Shown here: piece by piece, positions 26,490-34,791 of the stretch
How the letters are laid out: every line of letters begins with the position of its first letter
Position numbering within the stretch: the stretch's first letter is position 1
Assembly (NCBI RefSeq): GCF_020883495.1
Contig: NZ_CP086610.1
Location: 2,523,501 to 2,587,500 of the forward strand
Direction of reading: 5' to 3'
Length of the DNA stretch: 64,000 nucleotides
From: Shinella zoogloeoides
GTDB taxonomy: Bacteria > Pseudomonadota > Alphaproteobacteria > Rhizobiales > Rhizobiaceae
Position numbers and translations under genes: made by a program
Notes under the pieces: generated by a model
The model's database searches: none
The model's input: the letters and a program-made list of their open reading frames with translations, nothing else
What the model was told of the DNA's origin: nothing

Positions 26490-27482
26490 ATGAAAACGAA
26501 GATCGCATCGCTGCTGCTGGCAAGCGCCTTCTCGCTTGCCGCGTTCCAGGCCGGGGCCGCCGACAAGGTGACGCTGCAGCTCAAATGGGTCACCCAGGCC
26601 CAGTTCGGCGGCTACTATGTCGCCAAGGACAAGGGCTTCTACGAGGAGGAAGGCCTCGACGTCGAGATCAAGCCGGGCGGCCCGGATATCGCCCCCGCGC
26701 AGGTGATCGCCGGCGGCGGCGCCGACGTCATCGTCGACTGGATGCCGTCTGCCCTCGCCAGCCGTGAAAAAGGCGTGCCGCTCGTCAACATCGCCCAGCC
26801 CTTCAAGTCCTCGGGCATGATGCTGACCTGTTTGAAGGAATCCGGCGTCAAGGGACCGGAGGACTTCAAGGGCAAGACGCTCGGCGTCTGGTTCTTCGGC
26901 AACGAATATCCGTTCCTGTCCTGGATGAGCCACCTGAAGATCCCGACCGAAGGCGGGCCGGATGGCGTGACTGTGCTCAAGCAGGGCTTCAACGTCGACC
27001 CGCTGATCCAGAAGCAGGCCGCCTGCATCTCGACCATGACCTATAACGAATACGGTCAGGTTCTCGATGCCGGCATCAAGCCGGAAGACCTCGTGACCTT
27101 CAAGTATGAGGACCAGGGCGTGGCGACGCTGGAAGACGGCCTCTATGTGATGGAGGACAAGCTCAAGGACCCGGCCTTCAAGGACAAGATGGTCCGGTTC
27201 GTGCGCGCCTCCATGAAGGGCTGGAAATATGCGGAGGAAAATCCGGACGAAGCGGCCGGGATCGTTCTGGAGAACGACTCGACCGGCGCCCAGACCGAAG
27301 CACACCAGAAGTTCATGATGGGCGAGGTCGCCAAGCTGACCGCCGGTTCCAACGGCGCGCTCGACGAGGCCGATTACAAGCGCACGGTGGAATCGCTGCT
27401 CGCCGGCGGCTCCGATCCCGTTATCTCCAAGGAGCCGCAGGGCGCCTGGACGCACGAGATCACGGACGAGGCCCTGAAGTAA
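26490..27482 (+). CDS. NMT1/THI5-like periplasmic substrate-binding protein
   Basis: 330 aa. MKTKIASLLLASAFSLAAF followed by QAGAAD is a Sec signal peptide. The mature protein begins KVTLQLKWVTQAQFGGYYVA, the hallmark of NMT1/THI5-like binding proteins, which bind pyrimidine or thiamine-precursor rings. Together with the pyrimidine catabolic genes this favours uptake of uracil, thymine or dihydropyrimidines. The ATG follows AGAGGGAACTGAC. The gene ends just before a strong terminator. Confidence 0.9.
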   Translation: MKTKIASLLLASAFSLAAFQAGAADKVTLQLKWVTQAQFGGYYVAKDKGFYEEEGLDVEIKPGGPDIAPAQVIAGGGADVIVDWMPSALASREKGVPLVNIAQPFKSSGMMLTCLKESGVKGPEDFKGKTLGVWFFGNEYPFLSWMSHLKIPTEGGPDGVTVLKQGFNVDPLIQKQAACISTMTYNEYGQVLDAGIKPEDLVTFKYEDQGVATLEDGLYVMEDKLKDPAFKDKMVRFVRASMKGWKYAEENPDEAAGIVLENDSTGAQTEAHQKFMMGEVAKLTAGSNGALDEADYKRTVESLLAGGSDPVISKEPQGAWTHEITDEALK

Positions 27483-27502
27483 TCCTCGTTTCGAGAACAG
27501 GG

Positions 27503-27537
27503 AACGTGCGGGGGCCTGCCCCCGCACGTTTCGTTTT
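27503..27537 (+). terminator. Rho-independent terminator of the pyrimidine importer operon
   Basis: The stem CGTGCGGGGGC pairs with GCCCCCGCACG (27505-27528) around a two-base loop and is followed by TTTCGTTTT. Confidence 0.9.
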
Positions 27538-27791
27538 GCGCGGCTGAAAACCGCATGGCACCGCGCCGCATTGCCATGGAAATGCCAGACGCCTAAAATA
27601 ATGAGGCACCATTCCGTTGCCCCTTGTAAGGATGACGGACGCCAATTACATAGACCGCACAGTTGGACCGGAACAGGCTGGGGAGCCGTTCCGCATCCAC
27701 GATACTGGCAGGCAATAGGGTCCGGCAGAACGACAAGAAGATCGCCCGGATCAAGATCATAAAGTTCATGCTTTTTGGGAAAGTTCGGCCT
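27538..27791. other. Gene-free spacer upstream of the first RND pump
   Basis: No supported gene. A loose promoter-like pair, TTGTAA then TTACAT 16 nt later, occurs near 27628-27655, which could serve the efflux operon; the match is weak. No regulator gene lies next to this pump. Confidence 0.35.
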
Positions 27792-28997
27792 ATGGCTTCT
27801 GGACGCAGGACAATTCTCTCTTTTTCCGTCGCCGCCTTCATGACGGCCACCCCCGTCCTTGCTCTCGCCGATGAGGCCCCGGGCGATACCGCCGGGCAGC
27901 AGCAGACGCAAAATCTCCCGGCAATCGTGGTAACGAGCGCCGAACCGCACGCCATCGTCGACCGCGTGATCGCGACCGGCACGATCCAGGCGGTCGAAGA
28001 GGTTTACGTCACGCCGCTCGTCGAAGGCCTTTCCATCCGCACGCTCGCCGCCGATGTCGGCGACAGGGTGGAGAAGGACAGCACGCTCGCCACGCTGAAC
28101 GACGACGCCCTCCTCCTGCAGAAGAGCCAGACCGAAGCTTCGCTCGCCAAGGCCGAGGCCGCGCTGGCGCAGATCAAGGCGCAGCTTGCCGAAGCCAGGG
28201 CCAATGCCGACGAAGCCGTCCGTGCCCGCGACCGCGCGCAGAAACTCGCAAAATCCGGCTCGCAGTCGCAGGCCGCCGCCGACCAGGCCGTTGCGGCCGC
28301 GGATGCAGCGCTTGCCCGCGTCACATCCGCCGAGCAGGCGATTGCGGTGTCCGAGGCCGATATCAAGGTGGCCCAGTCGCAGATCGACGATATCGACCTG
28401 AAGCTTGCCCGCACCGCGGTCAAGTCGCCGGTCGCCGGCATCGTTTCCGCCCGCACCGCCAAGATCGGCGCGATTGCCAGCGGCGCGGCCTCCCCGCTCT
28501 TCACCGTCATTCGCGACGGCGAGATCGAACTGAAGGCCGATGTATCCGAGGATGCGGTGCTGAAGCTCGCACCGGAACAGAAGGTCACCGTCACGCTGGC
28601 CGGCGGCGCGGCGACGCTTACCGGAACGGTCCGCCTCGTCGAACCGACGCTCGATCCGCAAAGCCGCCTCGGCCATGTCTATATCCGCTTTGCCGAACCG
28701 GATCAGGCACGCGCCGGCATGTTCGCCAGCGCCGAGATCGTCGTCGCCGAGAAGAAGGGCCTCGCGCTGCCGCTTTCCGCCATCACTACGGCGGATGGCA
28801 GGACGGTGGCCCGCAAGGTCGAGAACGGCATCGTCACGCTGGTTCCGGTCGAGACCGGCATCCAGGACGGCCAGTTCGTCGAGATCGTCAGCGGCCTTGT
28901 CGCCGGCGACGAGGTGGTCGCCAAGGCCGGCGCCTATGTTCGCGACGGCGACCGGATCAACCCGGTGCATGGCGAGCAGGCCTCCGCCACGAAATGA
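27792..28997 (+). CDS. RND efflux periplasmic adaptor (membrane fusion protein), pump 1
   Basis: 401 aa HlyD/AcrA-type adaptor. The signal peptide lies in MASGRRTILSFSVAAFMTA followed by TPVLALADE. A lipoyl half-motif, a long helical hairpin (about 95-215, rich in Ala, Gln, Glu) and beta-barrel domains follow. It links the inner-membrane RND pump to an outer-membrane channel. ATG 27792 was preferred because it begins the signal peptide; an ATG at 27768 is possible. The RND gene follows after 139 bp. No outer-membrane gene is adjacent. Confidence 0.88.
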   Translation: MASGRRTILSFSVAAFMTATPVLALADEAPGDTAGQQQTQNLPAIVVTSAEPHAIVDRVIATGTIQAVEEVYVTPLVEGLSIRTLAADVGDRVEKDSTLATLNDDALLLQKSQTEASLAKAEAALAQIKAQLAEARANADEAVRARDRAQKLAKSGSQSQAAADQAVAAADAALARVTSAEQAIAVSEADIKVAQSQIDDIDLKLARTAVKSPVAGIVSARTAKIGAIASGAASPLFTVIRDGEIELKADVSEDAVLKLAPEQKVTVTLAGGAATLTGTVRLVEPTLDPQSRLGHVYIRFAEPDQARAGMFASAEIVVAEKKGLALPLSAITTADGRTVARKVENGIVTLVPVETGIQDGQFVEIVSGLVAGDEVVAKAGAYVRDGDRINPVHGEQASATK

Positions 28998-29136
28998 CAC
29001 GAGCGCCCCGCCGCGGCGGGGCCGCTTCCGCAGCCTGCGGGAGCGATGCCGGGCGAGATGTCCGGTGGCATGCGGGTGATCCGGAAAGGGCCGGCACCCG
29101 AGCAACATCCGGTCTCTCAACAAGGACTTCGGGGAC

Positions 29137-32100
29137 ATGAACTTTTCAGCTTGGTCCATTCGCAATCCGATTGCGCCGCTGCTCGCCTTCTTCCTGCTGA
29201 TCTATGTCGGCATCCAGTCGTTCTATGCGCTGCCGATCACGCGCTTTCCGAACATCGACGTTCCTATCGTCGCCATTTCCGTGACGCAGAGCGGCGCGGC
29301 CCCGGCCGAGCTTGAGGTCCAGGTCACCAAGGAGATCGAGGACGCGGTCGCCGGCATCGAGGGCGTCGACGACATCATGTCGACCGTCACCGACGGCAGC
29401 TCCGTGACCTCCGTGCTCTTCGAGATCGAAAAGCCGACGAACCAGGCATTGCAGGACGTCAAGGACGCCATCGACCGCATCCGCAGCGACCTGCCCGCCT
29501 CCGTCGAGGAGCCGGTCGTCACCAAGATCGACGTGGAAGGCCAGGCGATCCAGAGTTTCGCCGTCTCCTCGCCCAACATGACGCTGGAAGAGCTGTCCTG
29601 GTTCGTCGACGACAAGGTCAAGCGCGCCCTGCAGGGCCAGCCCGGCATCGGCAAGATCGACCGCTTCGGCGGCGCCGACCGCGAGGTGCGCGTCGACCTC
29701 AACCCGGACAAGCTCGAATCCTTCGGCATTTCCGCCGCCGACGTGAACCGCCAGATCCGCAGCATGAATGCCGATGTCGGTTCCGGCCGCGGCCAGATCG
29801 CCGGCGCCGAGCAGGCGATCCGCACGCTGGGCGACGCCCGCTCGGTCGAAAAGCTCACCAATACGATGATCGCCCTGCCGAACGGCCGCTTCGTGCGGCT
29901 TTCCGAACTGGGCAGGATCACCGACACCTATGAGGAGCCGCGCTCCTTCTCGCGCTTCAACGGCAACCCGGTCGTCACCTTCGCGGTCTTCCGCTCCAAG
30001 GGCGCGAGCGAGGTGACGGTGGCCGAATCCGTCGCCAAGTCGCTCGACAAGGTGCGGGCGCAGTATCCCGACGTCTCCATCGAACTGGTCGACGACGCCG
30101 TCTACTTCACCTACGGCAACTACGAGGCGGCGCTGCACACGCTGATCGAGGGCGCGCTGCTCGCCGTCATCGTCGTGCTGCTGTTCCTGCGCAACTGGCG
30201 GGCGACGCTGATCTCCGCCGTGGCGCTGCCGCTGTCGGCCATTCCCACCTTCTTCATCATGGACCTGCTGGGCTTCTCGCTGAACCTCGTCTCGTTCCTG
30301 GCGCTGACGCTCGCAACCGGCATCCTCGTCGACGACGCGATCGTGGAGATCGAGAACATCGCGCGGCACATCCGCATGGGCAAGACGCCCTACCGGGCCG
30401 CCATCGACGCCGCCGACGAAATCGGCCTCGCCGTCATCGCGACGACCTTCACCATCATCGCGGTCTTCGTGCCGGTCTCCTTCATGCCGGGCATTCCGGG
30501 CCAGTACTTCATCCAGTTCGGCCTGACGGTCGCCGTCGCGGTGTTCTTCTCGCTCGTCGTCGCGCGCCTCATCACCCCGGTCATGGCCGCCTATCTCATG
30601 CGCTCGGGCGATGCGGACGGCCATGGCGAGGAGGAGGAAGGCCCCTTCATGCGCGGCTATACCTGGCTCGTCAAAAAGACGACGGGCAAGTGGTACACCC
30701 GCTATGCGACGCTTGCCGCCGCCATCGCCTTCCTCGTCGCCTCCGTCGCCCTGCTCTCCACCGTGCCCGGCAGCTTCCTGCCGCCGGAAGACGCCTCGCG
30801 CGTCGTGCTCTCCGTCGAGCTGCCGCCGGATGCGATGCTGGACGACACGGACCGCACGACCACGCAGATCTACGATCGCGTCAAGAATATCGACGGCGTG
30901 CAGAGCGTCTTCGTGCTCGGCGGCTCCTCGCCGAAGGGGGACCTAGAACTGCGCCGCGCCTCGGTGACGGTCATCCTCGACAAGCTCGAACACTCGCTCA
31001 CCCACAAGCTGGTGAACGACGTGCTCGGCGGCATTCCGGTGATCGGCCAGTATCTGCCGAAGCTGGAGGCCAAGGGCCGCCTGCGCCCGCAATGGGATAT
31101 CGAGAAGGAAATCTTCGCGACGCTGCGCGATATCCCGGACGTGCGCATCATCAAGCTCAACGACCGCGGCGAGCGCGACCTTGCGTTCAACCTGCTTTCC
31201 AACAACGAGGCGGACCTCAACAGCACCGTCGCCGTTCTGGAAGCCAAGCTCCGCGCCGATCCGGTCCTGTCCAATGTCAGCTCGGAAGGCTCGCTGCCGC
31301 GGCCGGAACTGCAGATCCGCCCGCGCGACGACCAGATGGCCCGCTTCGGCATCACCACGGCCCAGATATCGGAAGTCGTGCGCGTCGCCACCATCGGCGA
31401 TATCGATTCCCAGCTCAGCAAGGTCTCGCTCGACGACCGCCTGATCCCCATCCGGGTGCAGGTGGACCGCGGCTTCCGCACCGATCTTGCCGCCATCCGC
31501 AACCTGAAGATCCAGACGGCCGGCGGCCAGTTCGTGCCGCTCTCCTCCGTGGCGGATATCGACTATTCGGAAGGCCCCAGCTCGGTGAAGCGGCACAACC
31601 GCAACCGCGTCGTCTCCATCGGCTCCGACCTCCGGCAGGGCGTCGCGCTCGACACGGCCACCGCCCGCTTCAAGGAAATCGCCGCCAGCATCGACATGCC
31701 GCCGACCGTGCAGTTCGCGGAAAGCGGCGATGCGGAGGTCCAGGCCGAGATGCAGCAATCCTTCGGCAACGCCATGCTGCTCGGCCTGCTTCTGGTGCTG
31801 ATGGTGCTGATCCTGCTCTTCAAGGACGTGATCCAGCCCTTCACCATCCTGCTCTCGCTGCCGCTCGCCATCGGCGGCGTGGCGGCGGGCCTGATCCTGA
31901 CGCAGAACGCGCTCTCCATGCCCGTCCTCATCGGCATCCTCATGCTGATGGGCATCGTGACGAAGAACGCCATCCTGCTCGTCGACTTCGCCATCGAGAT
32001 GATGCACCACGGCATGGACCGGGTGGAAGCCATGATCGAGGCCGGCCGCAAGCGCGCGCGCCCCATCGTCATGACCTCCATCGCCATGTCCGCCGGCATG

Positions 32101-32448
32101 TTGCCCTCGGCGCTCGGCGTCGGCGAAGGGGGCTCCTTCCGCTCGCCCATGGCCATCGCGGTGATCGGCGGCATCATCGTCTCGACCGTGCTGTCGCTGG
32201 TCGTCGTGCCGTCCTTCTTCCTGATCATGGACGACGTCTCGCGCCTTCTCGGCTGGCTGTTCGGCCGCTTCGTCGGCAAGAAGGACGAGGAGCTGCTGGC
32301 GATGGAGCCGGAGGCCCTCACCCGCCTTGCCGACCAGACGGCCCGCGACGTCAACGATCTGGAAAAGCGCATCGAGACGCTCGAAAAGAAGAACGGCGAA
32401 CGCAAGCCCTTCAGCGTGGTGCATCACTCGCCGCTCGCCGCCGAGTAA
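29137..32448 (+). CDS. RND efflux transporter (AcrB/HAE1 type), pump 1
   Basis: 1103 aa, longer than the usual 1030-1050. It has twelve membrane helices with two large periplasmic loops. The proton-relay aspartates are in ATGILVDDAIVEIENIARH, and the second half repeats the fold (GILMLMGIVTKNAILLVDFA). The pump exports drugs or metabolites using the proton gradient. The extra length is mostly a charged C-terminal cytoplasmic tail of about 60 residues ending in a coiled-coil-like stretch (DVNDLEKRIETLEKKNGE). It is paired with the adaptor upstream and ends before a strong terminator. Confidence 0.93.
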   Translation: MNFSAWSIRNPIAPLLAFFLLIYVGIQSFYALPITRFPNIDVPIVAISVTQSGAAPAELEVQVTKEIEDAVAGIEGVDDIMSTVTDGSSVTSVLFEIEKPTNQALQDVKDAIDRIRSDLPASVEEPVVTKIDVEGQAIQSFAVSSPNMTLEELSWFVDDKVKRALQGQPGIGKIDRFGGADREVRVDLNPDKLESFGISAADVNRQIRSMNADVGSGRGQIAGAEQAIRTLGDARSVEKLTNTMIALPNGRFVRLSELGRITDTYEEPRSFSRFNGNPVVTFAVFRSKGASEVTVAESVAKSLDKVRAQYPDVSIELVDDAVYFTYGNYEAALHTLIEGALLAVIVVLLFLRNWRATLISAVALPLSAIPTFFIMDLLGFSLNLVSFLALTLATGILVDDAIVEIENIARHIRMGKTPYRAAIDAADEIGLAVIATTFTIIAVFVPVSFMPGIPGQYFIQFGLTVAVAVFFSLVVARLITPVMAAYLMRSGDADGHGEEEEGPFMRGYTWLVKKTTGKWYTRYATLAAAIAFLVASVALLSTVPGSFLPPEDASRVVLSVELPPDAMLDDTDRTTTQIYDRVKNIDGVQSVFVLGGSSPKGDLELRRASVTVILDKLEHSLTHKLVNDVLGGIPVIGQYLPKLEAKGRLRPQWDIEKEIFATLRDIPDVRIIKLNDRGERDLAFNLLSNNEADLNSTVAVLEAKLRADPVLSNVSSEGSLPRPELQIRPRDDQMARFGITTAQISEVVRVATIGDIDSQLSKVSLDDRLIPIRVQVDRGFRTDLAAIRNLKIQTAGGQFVPLSSVADIDYSEGPSSVKRHNRNRVVSIGSDLRQGVALDTATARFKEIAASIDMPPTVQFAESGDAEVQAEMQQSFGNAMLLGLLLVLMVLILLFKDVIQPFTILLSLPLAIGGVAAGLILTQNALSMPVLIGILMLMGIVTKNAILLVDFAIEMMHHGMDRVEAMIEAGRKRARPIVMTSIAMSAGMLPSALGVGEGGSFRSPMAIAVIGGIIVSTVLSLVVVPSFFLIMDDVSRLLGWLFGRFVGKKDEELLAMEPEALTRLADQTARDVNDLEKRIETLEKKNGERKPFSVVHHSPLAAE

Positions 32449-32465
32449 TTCCGCCGCAAACACGA

Positions 32466-32500
32466 ACGGCCGGCCCGGCGAAAACGGGCCGGCCGTTTTT
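32466..32500 (+). terminator. Rho-independent terminator of RND pump 1
   Basis: A 12-bp stem (ACGGCCGGCCCG with 32485-32496) around GCGAAAA is followed by TTTTT. Confidence 0.9.
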
Positions 32501-32507
32501 ATATTCA

Positions 32508-32549
32508 TTGATCGAAATCAAGTAAGACTTCCCCAACCTCGACTATCGT
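32508..32549 (+). promoter_or_regulatory. FNR/FixK/NnrR-type box and class II promoter of the Crp/Fnr gene
   Basis: TTGATCGAAATCAA (32508-32521) is a perfect TTGAT-N4-ATCAA box. A -10-like TATCGT lies at 32544-32549. A start site 7 nt further on (about 32556) would place the box centre at -41.5, the position used for class II activation. The regulated gene starts at 32599. Confidence 0.75.
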
Positions 32550-32598
32550 TCTGTCATCGAAATTCGAACGACGCCTGCGGGAGCATGGAGTGAGATCG

Positions 32599-33282
32599 AT
32601 GAACAGGCTGATGAAACCCGGCGCACGGGAACGCGAAACCCTTCTCAATTCGGGCCTTCTGTCCGTGCTCGGCGTGGAAAGCGTGGCGGCGATGATGGAA
32701 ATCGCGGCCATCGGCAGCCTGCCGGCCCGCCAGATGCTGTTCCGTGAGGGCGAGCCGGCGGATATGCTGCATTGCGTGCTGTCCGGCTATGTCCGCGTCT
32801 ACAAGCTCGACCCCGACGGGCGGGAGGCCGATGTGGAGCTTTACGGCCCCGGCGACCTGATCGGCGCCAGCGTCGTGCTCGACGGCGGCCGCTACCGCGC
32901 CACCGCGCAGGCCGCGGAACCCTCGCTGATCGCCCGGTTCGACCTGAAGCGCGTGCGCGATATCGCCAGCCGCCGGACGGACCTCGCCATGGCCCTCGCC
33001 ACATCGCTTTCGGGCCAGCTCGCAAGGGCCTTCGCAAGCCTTGCCGACGACCGGCTGCACACCGCGCCGCAGCGCGTCGCGCACTACCTGCTGGCGCATT
33101 GCACGGCGGACGGCAAGCCGGCGAGCTTCCGCCTGCCCTACCAGAAGAGCCTCCTCGCCGGCAAACTGGGTCTTGCCCCCGAGGCGCTGTCCCGCGCCTT
33201 CTCCATGCTGCGCAATCACGGCGTCAGCGTGCGCGGCCGTCTCGTCCATATCGGCGACCCGGAAGCCCTGCGGCGAATCTGA
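32599..33282 (+). CDS. Crp/Fnr-family transcriptional regulator (DNR/NnrR-like)
   Basis: 227 aa: an N-terminal cyclic-nucleotide-binding fold (about 25-140), a dimer helix, and a C-terminal helix-turn-helix with LLAGKLGLAPEALSRAFSML. The E-x2-S-R pattern in the recognition helix is that of regulators reading TTGAT half-sites. The N-terminal iron-sulfur cysteines of FNR are missing, so it is more like NnrR/DNR or a redox-insensitive FixK relative. The ATG follows GGAG at 8-nt spacing; a GTG three codons earlier is less likely. The perfect TTGAT box upstream suggests auto- or cross-regulation. The ligand is unknown. Confidence 0.85.
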   Translation: MNRLMKPGARERETLLNSGLLSVLGVESVAAMMEIAAIGSLPARQMLFREGEPADMLHCVLSGYVRVYKLDPDGREADVELYGPGDLIGASVVLDGGRYRATAQAAEPSLIARFDLKRVRDIASRRTDLAMALATSLSGQLARAFASLADDRLHTAPQRVAHYLLAHCTADGKPASFRLPYQKSLLAGKLGLAPEALSRAFSMLRNHGVSVRGRLVHIGDPEALRRI

Positions 33283-33288
33283 CCGGGG

Positions 33289-33903
33289 TTACCCGTCGAG
33301 GCGTTCCAGTCGCCCGGCAGCGATATGGGCCTCGACCCAGCGCCGCTCCGCGGCGAAGGGATGCCATTGCCAGCCCTCATGGCCGAAGCCGGCTATGCAG
33401 ACGCGGTCTCCCGCCGCCGCCACACTCTCCAGCACATGGGCGATAGTGACCAGCCCCGAACTCGGCACGACATAGAGTGTGGGATCGAAGGCCGCGAGCG
33501 AAACGTCCAGCGCCCGATGGGCCGCGGCCGGAACGATCTTCAGAGACCGGCCGGTCGCCTCGCAGAAAGCCGCAAAGCCGGCCGTATAGTCATCGCAGAA
33601 ATCGTCGAGGTCGGGGTGGCTGCGCGCGAGCGGGCCGCGCAATGCGGCAAAGGTCTCCGGCGCGCGCACGCACCAGATTTCCCTTGCCTGCCGCACGCTC
33701 CCGCTGGCCTTCCATTGTCCCCCTGCCAGCATTTCCAGCGCCGGACGGCCGGTATTGCAGACGGCGACGATATCCGTCCTGACGCCGCCCGGGCCCGCAG
33801 AGCGGCAGAGGTTGAACCGGATGACCGTGTCGGCGCTGTCGATGGTCGCCGCCAGCCCTTCCGGAACGGACCCGTTACCGACGATGGCGATCCGGCGCGT
33901 CAT
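33289..33903 (-). CDS. Urease-operon accessory ORF (ORF207-like, glycosyltransferase-29-like fold)
   Basis: 204 aa. The N-terminus RRIAIVGNGSVPEGLAATID and the later VVPSSGLVTIAHVLE and AGFGHEGWQWHPF resemble the sialyltransferase-like (GT29) proteins annotated as urease operon accessory protein in rhizobia. The biochemical role is not known. ATG 33903 was chosen for the conserved start and AGGGG upstream. It is the third gene of a tight leftward trio with DUF1272 and LprI-like proteins, 7 bp after the latter, and is convergent with the Crp/Fnr gene. No ureA-G genes are present in the window. Confidence 0.72.
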   Translation of the reverse strand: MTRRIAIVGNGSVPEGLAATIDSADTVIRFNLCRSAGPGGVRTDIVAVCNTGRPALEMLAGGQWKASGSVRQAREIWCVRAPETFAALRGPLARSHPDLDDFCDDYTAGFAAFCEATGRSLKIVPAAAHRALDVSLAAFDPTLYVVPSSGLVTIAHVLESVAAAGDRVCIAGFGHEGWQWHPFAAERRWVEAHIAAGRLERLDG

Positions 33904-33910
33904 GCTGCCC

Positions 33911-34333
33911 CTATCCTTCCCGTTCCACAAATTCTCGCAGTTCCTGCGTCCGGTTGCGCGTCAGCTCGGCAAGGCAGCCTGAAACCAGCATGGCCTCCGC
34001 CTGCCCGCCCCGCGCCTGAAAGCCCGCCAGCACGCACTGGCCGTCGCGATAGCCGATCCAGGCGCGCTGGGCGCTCTTCAGCGCATCGGCGGCCGCCGGC
34101 TGCCCTTCGTATTCGTCGTCCAGCGCCCGCGCCTTGGCCAGCGCCTTGCGGTATTCGGCGTTGAGGGCCGCATCCTCGGCCTCGTATTCACGGTAGGCGC
34201 AATCGTTGAGATCGGGCTGCGCGGTGGCCTTGCCACAGTCGAGCGTCGGAGCGCCATCCTGCGCAAGAGCGGCGATGGCGGAGACGAACAGGACGACCGC
34301 CGCAAGACCCGGGCGAAGGGCGGGCACTCTCAC
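33911..34333 (-). CDS. LprI-like secreted protein (DUF1311, lysozyme-inhibitor family)
   Basis: 140 aa with signal peptide (PGLAAVVLFVSAIAALAQ). The mature part has the family pattern: CGKATAQPDLNDCAYREYEAED, given here in pieces as CGKATAQ and LNDCAYREYEAED, then LNAEYRKAL and AQRAWIGYRDGQC, with four cysteines. Members are periplasmic, and some inhibit lysozyme. The GTG start at 34333 overlaps the DUF1272 stop (GTGA), showing coupling. A homologous ORF of the same size (ORF135) sits inside the rhizobial urease operon. Confidence 0.8.
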   Translation of the reverse strand: MRVPALRPGLAAVVLFVSAIAALAQDGAPTLDCGKATAQPDLNDCAYREYEAEDAALNAEYRKALAKARALDDEYEGQPAAADALKSAQRAWIGYRDGQCVLAGFQARGGQAEAMLVSGCLAELTRNRTQELREFVEREG

Positions 34334-34584
34334 GCCGCCCCGGCCGGCTTGCAGCCCTCGGCCTTGAGGACGCGCCGCGTGGCCGGCGGATACTTACCCA
34401 GCAGCGCGGCGGGGCGGATGGGGCGCGGCGTGAAGCCGCCGCCGCAGTTGGGGCAGACGCCGCCGAGAACCGTCGAAACGCAGCTAGCGCAGAATGTACA
34501 TTCGAAGGTGCAGATCATCGCCTCCTCGCTTTCCGGCGGCAGGTCGCGGTCGCAGCATTCGCAGTTCGGTCTCAGTTCCAGCAT
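34330..34584 (-). CDS. DUF1272 zinc-ribbon-like protein (ORF83-like)
   Basis: 84 aa. Eight cysteines in CxxC pairs (CECC, CTFECTFCASC, CPNC) form a treble-clef-like zinc site, diagnostic of DUF1272. The start MLELRPNCECCDRDLPP is typical. Function is unknown; in Sinorhizobium the same-sized ORF83 lies in the urease operon. It is the first gene of the three-gene leftward unit, 124 bp below the livK terminator, so it must have its own promoter, which I could not pinpoint. Confidence 0.82.
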   Translation of the reverse strand: MLELRPNCECCDRDLPPESEEAMICTFECTFCASCVSTVLGGVCPNCGGGFTPRPIRPAALLGKYPPATRRVLKAEGCKPAGAA

Positions 34585-34707
34585 GGTCCACCGTTCATGG
34601 GAAGGCGGGACGGATATTCGTCTCGCGCGAGGATCGAGCCGGATTGTCGGCATGGGCGCGCCGTCGCGCAAGCGCGAAATCGGGCGCGCTCCCGTTTTCC
34701 GCCGGGC

Positions 34708-34739
34708 AAAACGAAAAAGCCCGGCGCGAAGCCGGGCTT
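34708..34739 (-). terminator. Rho-independent terminator of the liv operon
   Basis: The stem AAGCCCGGC/GCCGGGCTT (34717-34739) is followed on the minus strand by TTTTTCGTTTT, 53 nt past the livK stop. Confidence 0.88.
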
Positions 34740-34791
34740 GAAAGTCGAAGCGGCCGGGCGGCATGCATGCGCCGCCCGTTCCGTGAACCGA

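Noticed and set aside
26427..29165. 912-codon minus-strand open frame across the binding-protein and adaptor genes
   Set aside because: It covers a terminator and an intergenic spacer as well as two genes with clear signal peptides on the other strand; composition is that of an antisense frame.
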